From Nitrosopumilaceae archaeon (lineage in GTDB: Archaea > Thermoproteota > Nitrososphaeria > Nitrososphaerales > Nitrosopumilaceae): a stretch of 64,000 nt of DNA. Position 1 is the stretch's first letter; the number at the start of each line of letters is the position of its first letter. A program made the translations under genes and the position numbers. Below the pieces are notes generated by a model that was not told the DNA's origin, ran no database searches, and saw only the letters and a program-made list of their open reading frames with translations. The stretch lies in contig JAJEHG010000033.1 of assembly GCA_022823825.1 (NCBI GenBank), positions 1-64,000 on the forward strand, written 5' to 3'. Below, piece after piece: positions 34,137-43,648 of this stretch.

Positions 34137-36596
34137 CTACGTACATACGACGCGCTTCCCCGGTTCCTGCCGGACCGTGGTGACCCCAGACGATTTTTCA
34201 ACCTCAAAGACGTGATCCGCGTGCGACGCCATCTCCGCGTCGTGCGAGACCAGTATGATCTGCTTTGAGTCCAGCCCCTTGAGCAGCTCCTTTACGTGCA
34301 CAAGCTGGTCCCTGGAGAGCCCGTCTGTGGGCTCGTCGAGTATCAGCAGGTTTGATTCCAGGCTCTTGGTCGTGCTCCTAACCGTAAGGTTGAGGGCCAG
34401 CCGGTAGGAGAGGGCGACGCTGGTCTTTTCTCCGCCGCTCAGGTACTCTACGCTCTGCTCGTACCCGTCCTGCTCCACTACGGGGGCAAATGCCTCGTCG
34501 ATGTACGAGTCCTTGGTCGGATCGTCTATCAGCTTGGCGTACCATTCGCGGTACGACTCGTTGAACGTACGCTGTAGCGTCAGCATAACGTCTTTCTCTA
34601 TCCTGTACACGGAGGGGACAAAAAAGTCCGACAGCCAGTTCATGTACGCGACATACCTTTTGTAGCGCCTCTCAAGGCGCTCTGCCTCTGCAATGTGCGA
34701 CTCTAGCCGCGATATGTCCTGCTCTGCATGGTCAAGGGCGGCCTGTTTGGCAGAGATGTACTCGCGCATGCGGGCACGCGACTCGGATGCCGCCTCAAGC
34801 CTTGCCTTTGCATCCGATGCGGCCGCGTCATCGCCGCCGTATGATTCGAGCAGTGCGGATATCCGGCCAAGCTCCGACTCGAGTCCACGCTTGCGCTCAA
34901 GGGATCTTGCCATCTCCTCGCGGTCTCCTGCATGCGCTGCATCCAGGCGCCCAAGCTCGCCGGCAATGTCGGCCGCGCGCCTCTGGGCGTTCTCATAGGC
35001 GACAAGGGCGTCCTTGAGCGCAGTCAAATATGCGACTGGGGCCTGCGCATTTTCGGCTGCGGGAAACCCGGGCTCAGGTGACACCATATTTTTTGCATCG
35101 TCGGATTTTAGGTCGGCCCTGAGCCGTTCGAGTTCGGAGCTCTGCGCCGCGTGATCCTCCGCGTCAGGGATCATTTTCCTTAGCGAGTCTGCGGCTCTTC
35201 TGAGCCTGTCCGCGTCGGCCTCGGCCGTCCTTAGCTGCTCGGACTCCGCCGCGTGCCTCTCATCAAGGACGAGCATCTTTGATCGTGCGGCGGCCAGCGC
35301 CTCCCGCCTCTCCTCGCCCTGCCGCGCCATGTGCTCCTTTGTAAGCTCGTGCCCGCACAGGCTGCATTTTGCTCCTAGTTTCTGTAGCGCGGCGACGCTC
35401 TCGTTTAGTATGTCTGCCTCAGTCGATGCAGCCGCCCTTGCGGCGCCGGTGGTCTCGTGTATGCGTCCCAGCTCTGTCAAGGCTTCCATGCTAGAGCCAA
35501 GCTCCGACTCGCACCTGTCGGCCTCGGCAACTATGGCCGCCACATCCACCCTGCCCTGCAGCCGTGATCTCAGCGCATCGACGCGCTGCGTTATAGAGCC
35601 AATGCTGGCGCGCGTCTTTATCATCTTCTCATTGAGGGCCTCAAACCGGGCAATCTCCCCGCTTATCTGCTGTACGGTTCGCTTGGTGGGCCTCGGAGCC
35701 CCTGCAATGGAGTCTGACTCGGATCTGATCGACTCTGCGCGGGTTCGGTTCTCTTGCATTCTCCTCCGGCATTCGGCCTGCATGTGCTCTTCGCCCTCAA
35801 GTTTTGAGCGCGCGCCGGCATGCTGGGCGTCAAGCGCGCTCTTTTCTGTCATGCGCGCCTCGTAACGAGAGACTTCGTCCCTTGCAGACTGCTCCTGTCC
35901 GGCCAGCTCCTGCTCGACTTGGGACTTTGCAGATATTTCGTCTGCAATAACACGCATGCTCTGCGTGACGTCGGCGAGCTCCGACCTCAGGCCGTCCAAT
36001 CTTTCTGACTCGGGCTGTAGCTTGGCGGCCTCAAACTGCATCTCCTTCCTGAGAAAGTCCGCGTTGTTTGCAGCAGTCTGGTACTCTTCGATGCGGAATA
36101 TCTTACGTATGGTCTCAAAGCGCTTGTTCGAATCCCACAGTATGGACTTCATCTCGTCTTGCGGGGTGAACACGGCATACCGGTATATGCGGCTCTTGGA
36201 GTTGGAGCTGGACGGCTCGTTTAGTCCCAGAATGTCCAGTATGCGGCCCTTTAGCTGTTTTGTCGTGAGTGGTTCGAGCACATCATTCACGCGCAGGTAC
36301 GAACCCTTGCTGTCCAGCGTCACGGCCTTGTTGTTCCTCTTGATCGTCCTGCCTACCTCATATCTGGTATCTCCTACAAAAAAGGCAAGCATCACCTCAC
36401 CCGAGTCGGCGCCCTTTGAGAGTAGGCTTTCCCCCTTGAAGGATCCCAGCCCGAATAGCGCAAACTCGATTCCCATCAGGATTGTGGACTTGCCGGAGCC
36501 TATGTGCCCGCTGAAGATGGTAATGCCCCTTGGGAACTTTATCGTGGTGTCGCGGTGGCTGCGGATGTTCGTCAGTGTAAGCGAGTCGAGAATCAT
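34137..36596 (-). CDS. rad50: DNA double-strand break repair ATPase Rad50
   Basis: The 819-residue protein has the ABC/SMC-like heads at both ends and a long coiled coil between them. Walker A is GHIGSGKST near 30-38. The zinc hook is CSLCGHE in the middle. The signature YLSGGEKTSVALS and Walker B NLLILDEPTDGL are near the C-terminus, followed by the SHDAEM region. It works with Mre11 to tether and process DNA ends. It is the last gene of nurA-herA-mre11-rad50, touching mre11 by one base. Confidence 0.96.
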   Translation of the reverse strand: MILDSLTLTNIRSHRDTTIKFPRGITIFSGHIGSGKSTILMGIEFALFGLGSFKGESLLSKGADSGEVMLAFFVGDTRYEVGRTIKRNNKAVTLDSKGSYLRVNDVLEPLTTKQLKGRILDILGLNEPSSSNSKSRIYRYAVFTPQDEMKSILWDSNKRFETIRKIFRIEEYQTAANNADFLRKEMQFEAAKLQPESERLDGLRSELADVTQSMRVIADEISAKSQVEQELAGQEQSARDEVSRYEARMTEKSALDAQHAGARSKLEGEEHMQAECRRRMQENRTRAESIRSESDSIAGAPRPTKRTVQQISGEIARFEALNEKMIKTRASIGSITQRVDALRSRLQGRVDVAAIVAEADRCESELGSSMEALTELGRIHETTGAARAAASTEADILNESVAALQKLGAKCSLCGHELTKEHMARQGEERREALAAARSKMLVLDERHAAESEQLRTAEADADRLRRAADSLRKMIPDAEDHAAQSSELERLRADLKSDDAKNMVSPEPGFPAAENAQAPVAYLTALKDALVAYENAQRRAADIAGELGRLDAAHAGDREEMARSLERKRGLESELGRISALLESYGGDDAAASDAKARLEAASESRARMREYISAKQAALDHAEQDISRLESHIAEAERLERRYKRYVAYMNWLSDFFVPSVYRIEKDVMLTLQRTFNESYREWYAKLIDDPTKDSYIDEAFAPVVEQDGYEQSVEYLSGGEKTSVALSYRLALNLTVRSTTKSLESNLLILDEPTDGLSRDQLVHVKELLKGLDSKQIILVSHDAEMASHADHVFEVEKSSGVTTVRQEPGKRVVCT

Positions 36597-37927
36597 TATG
36601 CAGGAGGCCTCCTCTCGATCTGTTCGTCTCTCGCGCTTTCGTCTCTCGCATCTTCCTCCCCCTCCCCCTCCTCGTCCAGTCCCAGCTCTGCCGCAACCTC
36701 GTCTGCTATACGCTTCTGGTACGCGTTGAGGGGCTCGTTCTCAAGAGCGGGCTTGCTCAGTATGTCAAGCAGCCTCTTTGCAAGCTTGGCGCCCCTCGTG
36801 CCCGTAATTTGTGGAAACCCAGATTCGACCTGGCCTATGTTCTCCACAAAGGTGTTGACTGCGATCTCTTCGGCAGTATCCCCCTGAGACTCGGTAATCT
36901 CATACTCTGCAGAGGAGAGCTGCCGCCTGCTGATCTTTACCTCGACTGTGCCTTTTTTGTGCAGGCCGTCGGATATGGCCGCAAAGTCAATGTCGGTGGT
37001 CTTGCCTTCGGACATCTTGCCTGATACGTTGAGCAGAACCACCTTGCCGTCAGGTTCCATGCCCGCAAGCTTTTCGTGTATCTCCTCGTTTACCGCGTGC
37101 GATGTCTTGTGGGTCGCGTTTATCCGTATCATGTCATACTCGCAATTTTTTACCTCGACCTGCCGCACGTCCGTAACCCCCGTGCTGTCAAACTCCACTA
37201 GCACGTACCCGCGCTTGGCGCCTCCGGCGTTCTCGGCCAGATCCGAGTGGAATCCGGCAAACAGCGTGCCGGGATACACCACGTGAGGATAATTCTCAAA
37301 TGTGTTGAGCTGATACTGATGCATGTGCCCGCCCGCGTAATAGTCAAAATTCCGTGGCAGGTACGACAGCGGCATGGCCGCGTCTACAGTCTGTGCTGCG
37401 TCACCCGCCGTGCGCATCTCAGATATAGCCCCGTGGAACATGAAGATGCGAAATCCCGGCTCGGCCTCCAGCGCGTCGCGGTCGAGCTTTTCATAGTATG
37501 TGATGTCCTTTGACGCGCCAAGACCGCTGATGCCGGCAAGCTTTGCGCCCGTCTTCTCGTCCGTGACAAACCCCAGTGACATGGTGCCGTCGTCATTGTT
37601 CGCGAGCCTCTGGACGTTCGTGATGTAGCCGGTCTCCGCAAGTAGGTCGATGACGGAGGTGGCAGACGGTGAAAAGTCGTGGCTGCCGTATATCGCGTAC
37701 ACGGGAATGCCGGCCTCGTGCACCCTGCGCAGCGCCGCGAACGCTAACTTTTGCACCCGCATCTCCGGTATGTTAGCGTGGAATGTGTCCCCACACACCA
37801 AGATAAAGTCGACTGAGCGCCTTATGCAGTCGTCCAGCGCGCGCTCAAAGACGTCCTGCTCTACGCTCTGGAGCGGCCTGGACTTTTGGAACCCCAGGTG
37901 TATGTCCGAGAAGTGCGCAAACCTCAC
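36596..37927 (-). CDS. mre11: DNA repair nuclease Mre11
   Basis: The 443-residue protein shows the metallophosphatase motifs in order: FSDIHLGF at 6-13, VCGDTFHANIPE near 45, YGSHDFS near 82, FMFHGAIS and GGHMHQYQ. The C-terminal part is a capping domain followed by an acidic, Glu/Asp-rich tail. It has 3'-to-5' exonuclease and endonuclease activity in the Rad50 complex. The usual NHD of the third motif reads SHD here. Its start overlaps the herA stop by four bases. Confidence 0.94.
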   Translation of the reverse strand: MRFAHFSDIHLGFQKSRPLQSVEQDVFERALDDCIRRSVDFILVCGDTFHANIPEMRVQKLAFAALRRVHEAGIPVYAIYGSHDFSPSATSVIDLLAETGYITNVQRLANNDDGTMSLGFVTDEKTGAKLAGISGLGASKDITYYEKLDRDALEAEPGFRIFMFHGAISEMRTAGDAAQTVDAAMPLSYLPRNFDYYAGGHMHQYQLNTFENYPHVVYPGTLFAGFHSDLAENAGGAKRGYVLVEFDSTGVTDVRQVEVKNCEYDMIRINATHKTSHAVNEEIHEKLAGMEPDGKVVLLNVSGKMSEGKTTDIDFAAISDGLHKKGTVEVKISRRQLSSAEYEITESQGDTAEEIAVNTFVENIGQVESGFPQITGTRGAKLAKRLLDILSKPALENEPLNAYQKRIADEVAAELGLDEEGEGEEDARDESARDEQIERRPPA

Positions 37928-39708
37928 TGCCCGAACACCCTCACCCGTTGGCTGGTGCCGCGCCCCGTCGCCCCTGCTGCTGCCCCCGCACCGCCCACCA
38001 GGTCCTCGAACTTTGGGACCTTGATCGGTATCGCAAACGGGACGAATATGCTGGTTATGATGGCCTCGCCCCTGTCCAGGCTCGCTATGTTCTTGTCGTC
38101 GCTTGAGAGGTCCTGGGACGCGGACGCGATGAGCGCCTCGCGCTCCTGCTTCATCTCGTTGCCCAGTATGATCTTTGTGTTCATGTTGGCCAGTATGGCC
38201 TTTGGAATCACGCTTGCAAGCTGCGTGACGGCCACGAGCCCCACCTGGAACTTGCGCCCCTCCCGCGCTATCGTGGCGTATATGTTGTCGTTCTTTGACG
38301 CAAGCACGTCCTCGCCTATCACGCGGGGCGCCTCCTCGATTATAATGGACGTGACGGGCTTCTGGTCCAGCGTGCCCCGGGTCTTGTAATACTTGTATTT
38401 TTCAAGGAGGCTCGTCGCAACTATGTTTCCGACAACGAGCTCCGCCGCGCTGTTAAGCTGCGACGTGTCAAGCACGACTATCTTGCCGGACTCCATGTCA
38501 TGCACGATGTCGTTCACGGTGCTGGTGCCCTTGGTGTCCGGATCAAACACGGCGTTCCGGGAGTGCAGCGTGCGGTTTTTTTTGCCCGTTGCGTATATGT
38601 CAAGTGTCATCTCCAGCTTGCGCCGCACGACTGACATGGTGGAGCGCGCCGGACTGTCACTGTCTCGGCCGCCTTTGCCGCCCTTGCTGCTGGCGTCATC
38701 ATTGTTGCTGCTGTCATTACTGTCGTGACTATTGGCGCCGGCCTCCCGCGAGGCGTCACCGTGATTGTCGCTGTCGTTATAGTCGTGCGAGTCTTCAGTG
38801 GCGCCGTCACCATCGGGACCAGCCCCCATTATGGCCGCGATCCAGTCCTCGCCGTGCGTGGCGTAAAACCCGTGTATGGCCCTCAGCTGCGCGTCGGAGA
38901 ACTCTACGATCCCCTCAAAGTGGCGCGGCTCCACGGCCCTGATGTTTATCGAAAACGTGCGCGCCCCGGGCAGCGTGTGGCGCTCCGTGGTATAGTACAC
39001 CAGCCTGTCCGCCGCCCTGCCGTGGTTCTTGAGGCCCCTGCCCGTCTTGCCGTAGTACTCGTCATGGGCATCAAGCACCAGGATCCCGACCCTGGTCCCC
39101 GAGTCCATCACGTTCCAGAGCATCGACTTTACCAGGTTGGACTTGCCCCTGCCCGTGGTGGCCGGAATCAGCACGTGGTGCCTGAATATGTCCCTGACTG
39201 GCAGCATGACCCTGGCGTCATCTATCACCTCCGAGCCGCTCCTTATGCTTCCGACAAAGAGGCCGTCCTGGTTTCTCTTCTCCAGAAACGCCAGATCCTC
39301 CCTCCTGACGGGCCTCAGCGTGCTGTGAAACGGGGGCAGCGCCTTGGGGGTGCTGACCGGCACGTCCCCGTCCTCGGCGGGCGTCGTCCCCACCCTGGCA
39401 AGCGGCCTTATGCTTGCGATCACATAGTTTACGATGTCCGGCTCGTAGAACGTGGATCCTTCCGGCGGCCCTTCCTCCTCGAGCGTCACGCCCGATATCA
39501 TCTCGTGCATCTTGTCGTCTATCTGAGACGCATACCTCAGGTCGAAGACGGACAGGATGAGGTTGTCTCCCGCCTCCCTCTCCTCCAGGACCAGTATGTC
39601 GCCGATCTCCAGGGTCGCGCCTGCCTTCTGCCGTACCAGGATCTGGCCGAACCCGCCCCCGATCACCTGGCCTATCACGTCAAGACTGCCGGTCCGCCCC
39701 CTCATCAC
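37924..39708 (-). CDS. herA: DNA translocase HerA
   Basis: The 594-residue protein has an N-terminal HAS-barrel-like region and the FtsK/HerA ATPase: Walker A PATTGRGKSNLVKS near 180-193, and Walker B SIIIEEAPRVI near 450. The hexamer pumps DNA to the NurA nuclease for end resection. A strange Asp/Asn/Ser/Gly-rich insertion of about 60 residues (the YNDSDNHGDAS and DSNDSSNNDDAS tracts) lies within the ATPase domain near residues 300-355, and probably forms a disordered loop. It overlaps both neighbours by four bases. Confidence 0.95.
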   Translation of the reverse strand: MMRGRTGSLDVIGQVIGGGFGQILVRQKAGATLEIGDILVLEEREAGDNLILSVFDLRYASQIDDKMHEMISGVTLEEEGPPEGSTFYEPDIVNYVIASIRPLARVGTTPAEDGDVPVSTPKALPPFHSTLRPVRREDLAFLEKRNQDGLFVGSIRSGSEVIDDARVMLPVRDIFRHHVLIPATTGRGKSNLVKSMLWNVMDSGTRVGILVLDAHDEYYGKTGRGLKNHGRAADRLVYYTTERHTLPGARTFSINIRAVEPRHFEGIVEFSDAQLRAIHGFYATHGEDWIAAIMGAGPDGDGATEDSHDYNDSDNHGDASREAGANSHDSNDSSNNDDASSKGGKGGRDSDSPARSTMSVVRRKLEMTLDIYATGKKNRTLHSRNAVFDPDTKGTSTVNDIVHDMESGKIVVLDTSQLNSAAELVVGNIVATSLLEKYKYYKTRGTLDQKPVTSIIIEEAPRVIGEDVLASKNDNIYATIAREGRKFQVGLVAVTQLASVIPKAILANMNTKIILGNEMKQEREALIASASQDLSSDDKNIASLDRGEAIITSIFVPFAIPIKVPKFEDLVGGAGAAAGATGRGTSQRVRVFGQ

Positions 39709-40919
39709 CCGGTCACCCTGTTGAGAATATCATGGAATATAATCGAATCAGGATGGCGCTCCAGCATGCGCCGCCGCTCCAGACGTCCCTCCATGCGGGA
39801 GTAGAGGGAGCGCCTGTACATTGCGGCCTCCTTTTTGCGCACCTGCGCGTGCTTGTCCGCGTCGATCAGCCCGTATGGGTACCCCAGCGCCGCGACATCG
39901 CCAGAGTTGGCCGCCAAGCTCCAGAACACGGCGTTTCTCTGGCCGTCGTCCATGTCCCGAAACTGCTTGCACAGCACGTCAATACGAAATACGAACCGTG
40001 ACCTCGGATGGAGCTTTGCCGCAAGCATCGAGGTCAGGCCGTCACCGAACATCCCCTCGGCGACTGGAACGTACCACCGGTCATGCCCCGTCTTGGCGGC
40101 GATCTCCGACGCGCGCGCCAGCAGCGGCTCGCCGGCCTCTGTAAGCAGCCGGGTGGTCTTTGCAAGCCCGCAGACTATGACGCCCCTCTTCACCGCCGCA
40201 CCGTACAGCCTGTCGGCATACTGCCTTTCTACGTCAAGCGAGGTCTGAAGCGAGCCGTCCATGACAAGGATGTCGCCTGGCCCAAGCTCGTCGGACGCTA
40301 TCCGGGTTGCGAGCCTGATCTCGGCAAGTCGCCTGGCAAGCGAGGCAAGCGGGGTGGAGCCGTCAAGGGCCGTGGTCTTGCCGTCTGAGATTGAGAGGAG
40401 GTCGTCATTGTCAGGAATGCACCCGGCGGGCTCTTGCCCGTACGGGTAGATCCGGGTGTCGAACGTCAGCGGTTCCAGGATATTTGCGCTGTAGTCGTCG
40501 CCGTTTGTGCCAACGGCGCCGCGTGCGGCAGCATCTCCCGCGTGCGGCAGCACGCACGACAGGAACGTCGCACTCTGCCTCGTCTGGCCGTCACCGTCAC
40601 GGTCGGCGATATTTCCACAGCCGCGCGGTCTGAGTTTTTCGGCTCCCCGAAATACGGAATAATACACGCGGTTAAGCACGATCAGATAGTCCGGCGCCTC
40701 GGCCAGCATCCCGTTGCCGCCGTCTACAAAGGCGGTCCTTCTGGGAGGCGACGGGTCGGGCCTTATCTCCACAAACTCCGACGGCCTCATCTCAGACCGG
40801 GTTTTTGCCGCGGCCCGCACCCTGTCGGCGTGAGCACGCGCGGTGGCATGCGCCTCAAGATCAGACAGCAGCCGCTTGAGCGGGTCGCTGCCGCTGCTGG
40901 TGTTATTGTTATTATTCAC
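39705..40919 (-). CDS. nurA: NurA-type 5'-to-3' nuclease
   Basis: The protein has 404 residues from a GTG start. The first residues are an Asn tract (MNNNNNTSSG). The NurA domain includes RTAFVDGGNGML near 60-71 with a catalytic Asp, ILVMDGSLQ in the middle with another, and a C-terminal KLHPRSRFVFRIDV segment. Position before herA and four-base overlap with it are typical of archaeal nurA. A CTTAATAG box near 40942-40950 sits about 27 bases upstream, so it likely begins the four-gene transcript. Confidence 0.9.
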   Translation of the reverse strand: MNNNNNTSSGSDPLKRLLSDLEAHATARAHADRVRAAAKTRSEMRPSEFVEIRPDPSPPRRTAFVDGGNGMLAEAPDYLIVLNRVYYSVFRGAEKLRPRGCGNIADRDGDGQTRQSATFLSCVLPHAGDAAARGAVGTNGDDYSANILEPLTFDTRIYPYGQEPAGCIPDNDDLLSISDGKTTALDGSTPLASLARRLAEIRLATRIASDELGPGDILVMDGSLQTSLDVERQYADRLYGAAVKRGVIVCGLAKTTRLLTEAGEPLLARASEIAAKTGHDRWYVPVAEGMFGDGLTSMLAAKLHPRSRFVFRIDVLCKQFRDMDDGQRNAVFWSLAANSGDVAALGYPYGLIDADKHAQVRKKEAAMYRRSLYSRMEGRLERRRMLERHPDSIIFHDILNRVTG

Positions 40920-41047
40920 AAGATGGCAGCCATGCTCGGACTATTAAGAGTGTGCAAGTGGACTCGCCCGCGGAGGGGCGCCTGCCGCGTCAATGCCAAA
41001 AAAATAACTGGCCAGAGCACGCCACGGGAAAGCCCGGCGGCACCCGG

Positions 41048-43411
41048 CTAGTCAAGCAGGACCACCGGCTTCTGGGTCAGTCCGATCACCTCCATGGTGA
41101 CGTGTCCCATTGGCTCGTCGGTGCCGCCAAGTCCGCGGCGGCCCATCGCCACGAGGTCGACGCCGAGCCTGTCGGCCGTCTCTGCAATCTTTTTTGCAGG
41201 CGTGCCAAGCTTTACGATCCGGGTGCAGCTGTGCACCTCCTGCGGGACTGACACGCTGCGGAGTACTATGCGGCCCTCCTCGCGCATCTGGCTGCTCAGC
41301 TGCTCGTCCATGTCCTCCTCGCCGCCGGCATCGTCCTCGTCGGCCCATTCCATCACATACAGGAGGTAGACCTTTAGCGCCGAGACGTCCCTCAGGAGGC
41401 GGTTCGCGTTGTTGAGCGCGCGCAGCGAGCCGATGGAGCCGTCCACGGGAACCAGCACCTTGAGGAGGGGCCCCGTAGCATCGGCGCCGCGCGCGCGGGC
41501 TGCTTCATGCGACGCCTCGCCGTGTTGCTGCCGCCGTGCATGCGCAGGGTCCTCGTGCCCGCCTGCACCAAAGATCTTGGCTACAATCTCCCTTACGCTG
41601 CGGCGGGCCTCCAGTATGGGCAGAGCAATGACTGCCATGGCCCCGGCCGCGGCCCATACCACGGCCATGGCCACCCATACGGTAAACGAGGACTCGGTGA
41701 ACACGTACTCGGTAAGGTAGAGCGAGGCGGGCCACACCACCACCAGAAAGATCGAGACCCCCAGTCCTATCCGCTTTGACAGTGCGGACATGCGCGCAAG
41801 CCTGCGCTCGTCCGCGTCGCGCCGCAGCATGGAGCGGATCCTGTCATCAACAAGGAGTATGCGCTGCTTGAGGTCCCTAAAGTCGAACCTCTCCGGAAAC
41901 ATGATGCTGCCAACGACCGTAACGATCAGCCCCGTCAGTATGGACGCGACGTTTCCGGCAAGCAGCGGCATGGAGCTGCCGGTAGACAGTATGCTGATCT
42001 CCCCGTATATGGCCGACGCGGAACCCAGCCAGGCCCCGACCCCGGCTACCAGCCCCGTCACGGCCGCCGCGGTGGCGGCGGTCCTGTTGGTGCGGCCCCA
42101 CAGTATCGACAGGGAGATTGGGGCGACGGCCGACCCTATCAGGATTCCCATCATCAGGTACACGTACTGCAGGCTGACGCCCAGCTGGAACAGCATGGAC
42201 GCCATCAGTCCCATCCCCGCCCCGAACAGCAGTATGGCGTACCTGGAGACGCGCATAAGCTCCCTGCCCGTGGCCGACGGCTTGAGGTACGTCCGGAACA
42301 CGTCGTATGTCATCAGCGACGAGACGCTGACCAGCTGCGAGGAGCCCGCCGCGGTCACGGCCGTAAACACGATTGCGAGTATCAGGATGGCGCCCACGTC
42401 CCCCATGATCTCCGCGGCCGCGGTGGGGGCGACGAGGCCCAGCCCTATCTGATCCTCGCTCAGCGTCACGCCGGTGGCGATGGCGGCCAGCCCCAGCGTG
42501 GTGGCAAGCGTGAACGGTATTGCAAACCACACCAGCCCCCCTATGATAAAGCCCCCCACCACGGAGCGGGGCCTGGCCGCGATCGCGCGCTGCCAGTACG
42601 ACTGGTCGACGAACACCGTGCCGAAGTTGCCCACGATATTGATCACGCCAAACACGAGGGCCCCGGCCGACGCGAGCGTCAGGTAGCTTCCCATCGCGTT
42701 GCCCTCCACCGGGCTCAGTATGGATGCGGCGGACAGCTTGTCGTACATGCCCGATATGCCCCCTATGTCCGGCGACACAAAGTAGATCACCGACACAAAC
42801 GCCAGTACGACCACGAAGATAAAGCCCGCGTTGATGTACTCTGCAAAGAACGTGGCCTTGAGGCCGCCGAATATGGTATACAGTATGATCCCGGCCGGCA
42901 GCAGGAACGCGGCGAGCGTGATGTCGACGCCGGTAAGCGAGTTGACGACGGCGGCCCCGCCCAGCACGAGCATGGCGGTCACAAGAGTGTTTGTCATGAG
43001 CCCGAAGAGCAGGAAGACCTTGTGCGCGTGCCTCCCGTACCTGACGTTTATCATCTCCGCGAACGTGTGGGTCATGGGGGCCCTACGCTTCAGCTCTACG
43101 GCCAGTATCGAGAACAGAATCACCTGTATGCACGCGCCAGCCGCGTACCAGAACGAGCCGGCCACGCCGAACTCGAACGTCACGGTGGAGGACTGGAGCA
43201 GCGTGGCGGCCCACGTCCAGGCCGACACTATCGAGGCCGCAATCAGCCCGGTCTTTATGGTGCGGCCCGCGGTATAGAACCACTCTGAGGTCTTGCGCGT
43301 GCCAAGCCACTTGGTCTCGGCCTTTACCATCAGCGTGACGGTCAGGGCCATCACGAGCCCCACCCCTATTATCACCAGAAACCCGACGTTCTCGTGGAGT
43401 ATTGCGGCCAA
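41048..43411 (-). CDS. Dur3-like symporter fused to a universal stress protein domain
   Basis: I place the start at a TTG at 43411 (787 residues, MAAILHENVGFLVIIGVGLV), because a TTTAATAC box at 43432-43440 lies about 25 bases before it. The first 640 residues are an SSS symporter with the Dur3 patch WAATLLQSSTVTFEFG and FGTVFVDQSYW. The last 145 residues are a UspA domain: KVLVPVDGSIGSLRAL at its start and GRRGLGG near its end (ATP-binding type). It is close to the Dur3-like protein at 26119 and presumably a duplicate. The added domain could sense ATP or energy state and gate transport (inference). Urea is the first guess for substrate. Confidence 0.85.
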   Translation of the reverse strand: MAAILHENVGFLVIIGVGLVMALTVTLMVKAETKWLGTRKTSEWFYTAGRTIKTGLIAASIVSAWTWAATLLQSSTVTFEFGVAGSFWYAAGACIQVILFSILAVELKRRAPMTHTFAEMINVRYGRHAHKVFLLFGLMTNTLVTAMLVLGGAAVVNSLTGVDITLAAFLLPAGIILYTIFGGLKATFFAEYINAGFIFVVVLAFVSVIYFVSPDIGGISGMYDKLSAASILSPVEGNAMGSYLTLASAGALVFGVINIVGNFGTVFVDQSYWQRAIAARPRSVVGGFIIGGLVWFAIPFTLATTLGLAAIATGVTLSEDQIGLGLVAPTAAAEIMGDVGAILILAIVFTAVTAAGSSQLVSVSSLMTYDVFRTYLKPSATGRELMRVSRYAILLFGAGMGLMASMLFQLGVSLQYVYLMMGILIGSAVAPISLSILWGRTNRTAATAAAVTGLVAGVGAWLGSASAIYGEISILSTGSSMPLLAGNVASILTGLIVTVVGSIMFPERFDFRDLKQRILLVDDRIRSMLRRDADERRLARMSALSKRIGLGVSIFLVVVWPASLYLTEYVFTESSFTVWVAMAVVWAAAGAMAVIALPILEARRSVREIVAKIFGAGGHEDPAHARRQQHGEASHEAARARGADATGPLLKVLVPVDGSIGSLRALNNANRLLRDVSALKVYLLYVMEWADEDDAGGEEDMDEQLSSQMREEGRIVLRSVSVPQEVHSCTRIVKLGTPAKKIAETADRLGVDLVAMGRRGLGGTDEPMGHVTMEVIGLTQKPVVLLD

Positions 43412-43431
43412 GCAGAGAATCAGGCACGCAC

Positions 43432-43441
43432 TAGTATTAAA
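43432..43441 (-). promoter_or_regulatory. TATA-like box that sets the TTG start of the symporter-Usp gene
   Basis: TTTTAATACT on the minus strand lies 21-30 bases before the TTG at 43411. The longer frame up to 43582 would start upstream of this promoter. Confidence 0.5.
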
Positions 43442-43563
43442 ATGCGGCCCGGCCCCCGGGCTGCAACAGGAGTGGCCTAGCTGCGGCCTGGCGTCTACTG
43501 CGTCCCTTCCGTCTGAAGGCGCCCATCCGGGCGGCGGCCGAGGCAGAGAATGCGCCAGATGTC

Positions 43564-43578
43564 CTACCCACGGTAGGT
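43564..43578. terminator. Small hairpin after the haloperoxidase-like gene
   Basis: CCTACC and GGTAGG pair around a 3-base loop, 70 bases after the stop of 43649-45412. Nearby, CAGCACGTCC occurs twice, at 43591-43600 and 43617-43626. The role is uncertain. Confidence 0.3.
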
Positions 43579-43648
43579 TCACCGGTTTTGCAGCACGTCC
43601 TAGGTCACTGATGTTACAGCACGTCCCACAGTCAAGCGGTTAGAATGT

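Noticed and set aside
36110-36140. TTCGAATCCC, like a tRNA T loop
   Set aside because: It lies within the rad50 coding sequence and no acceptor, D or anticodon arm can be built around it.
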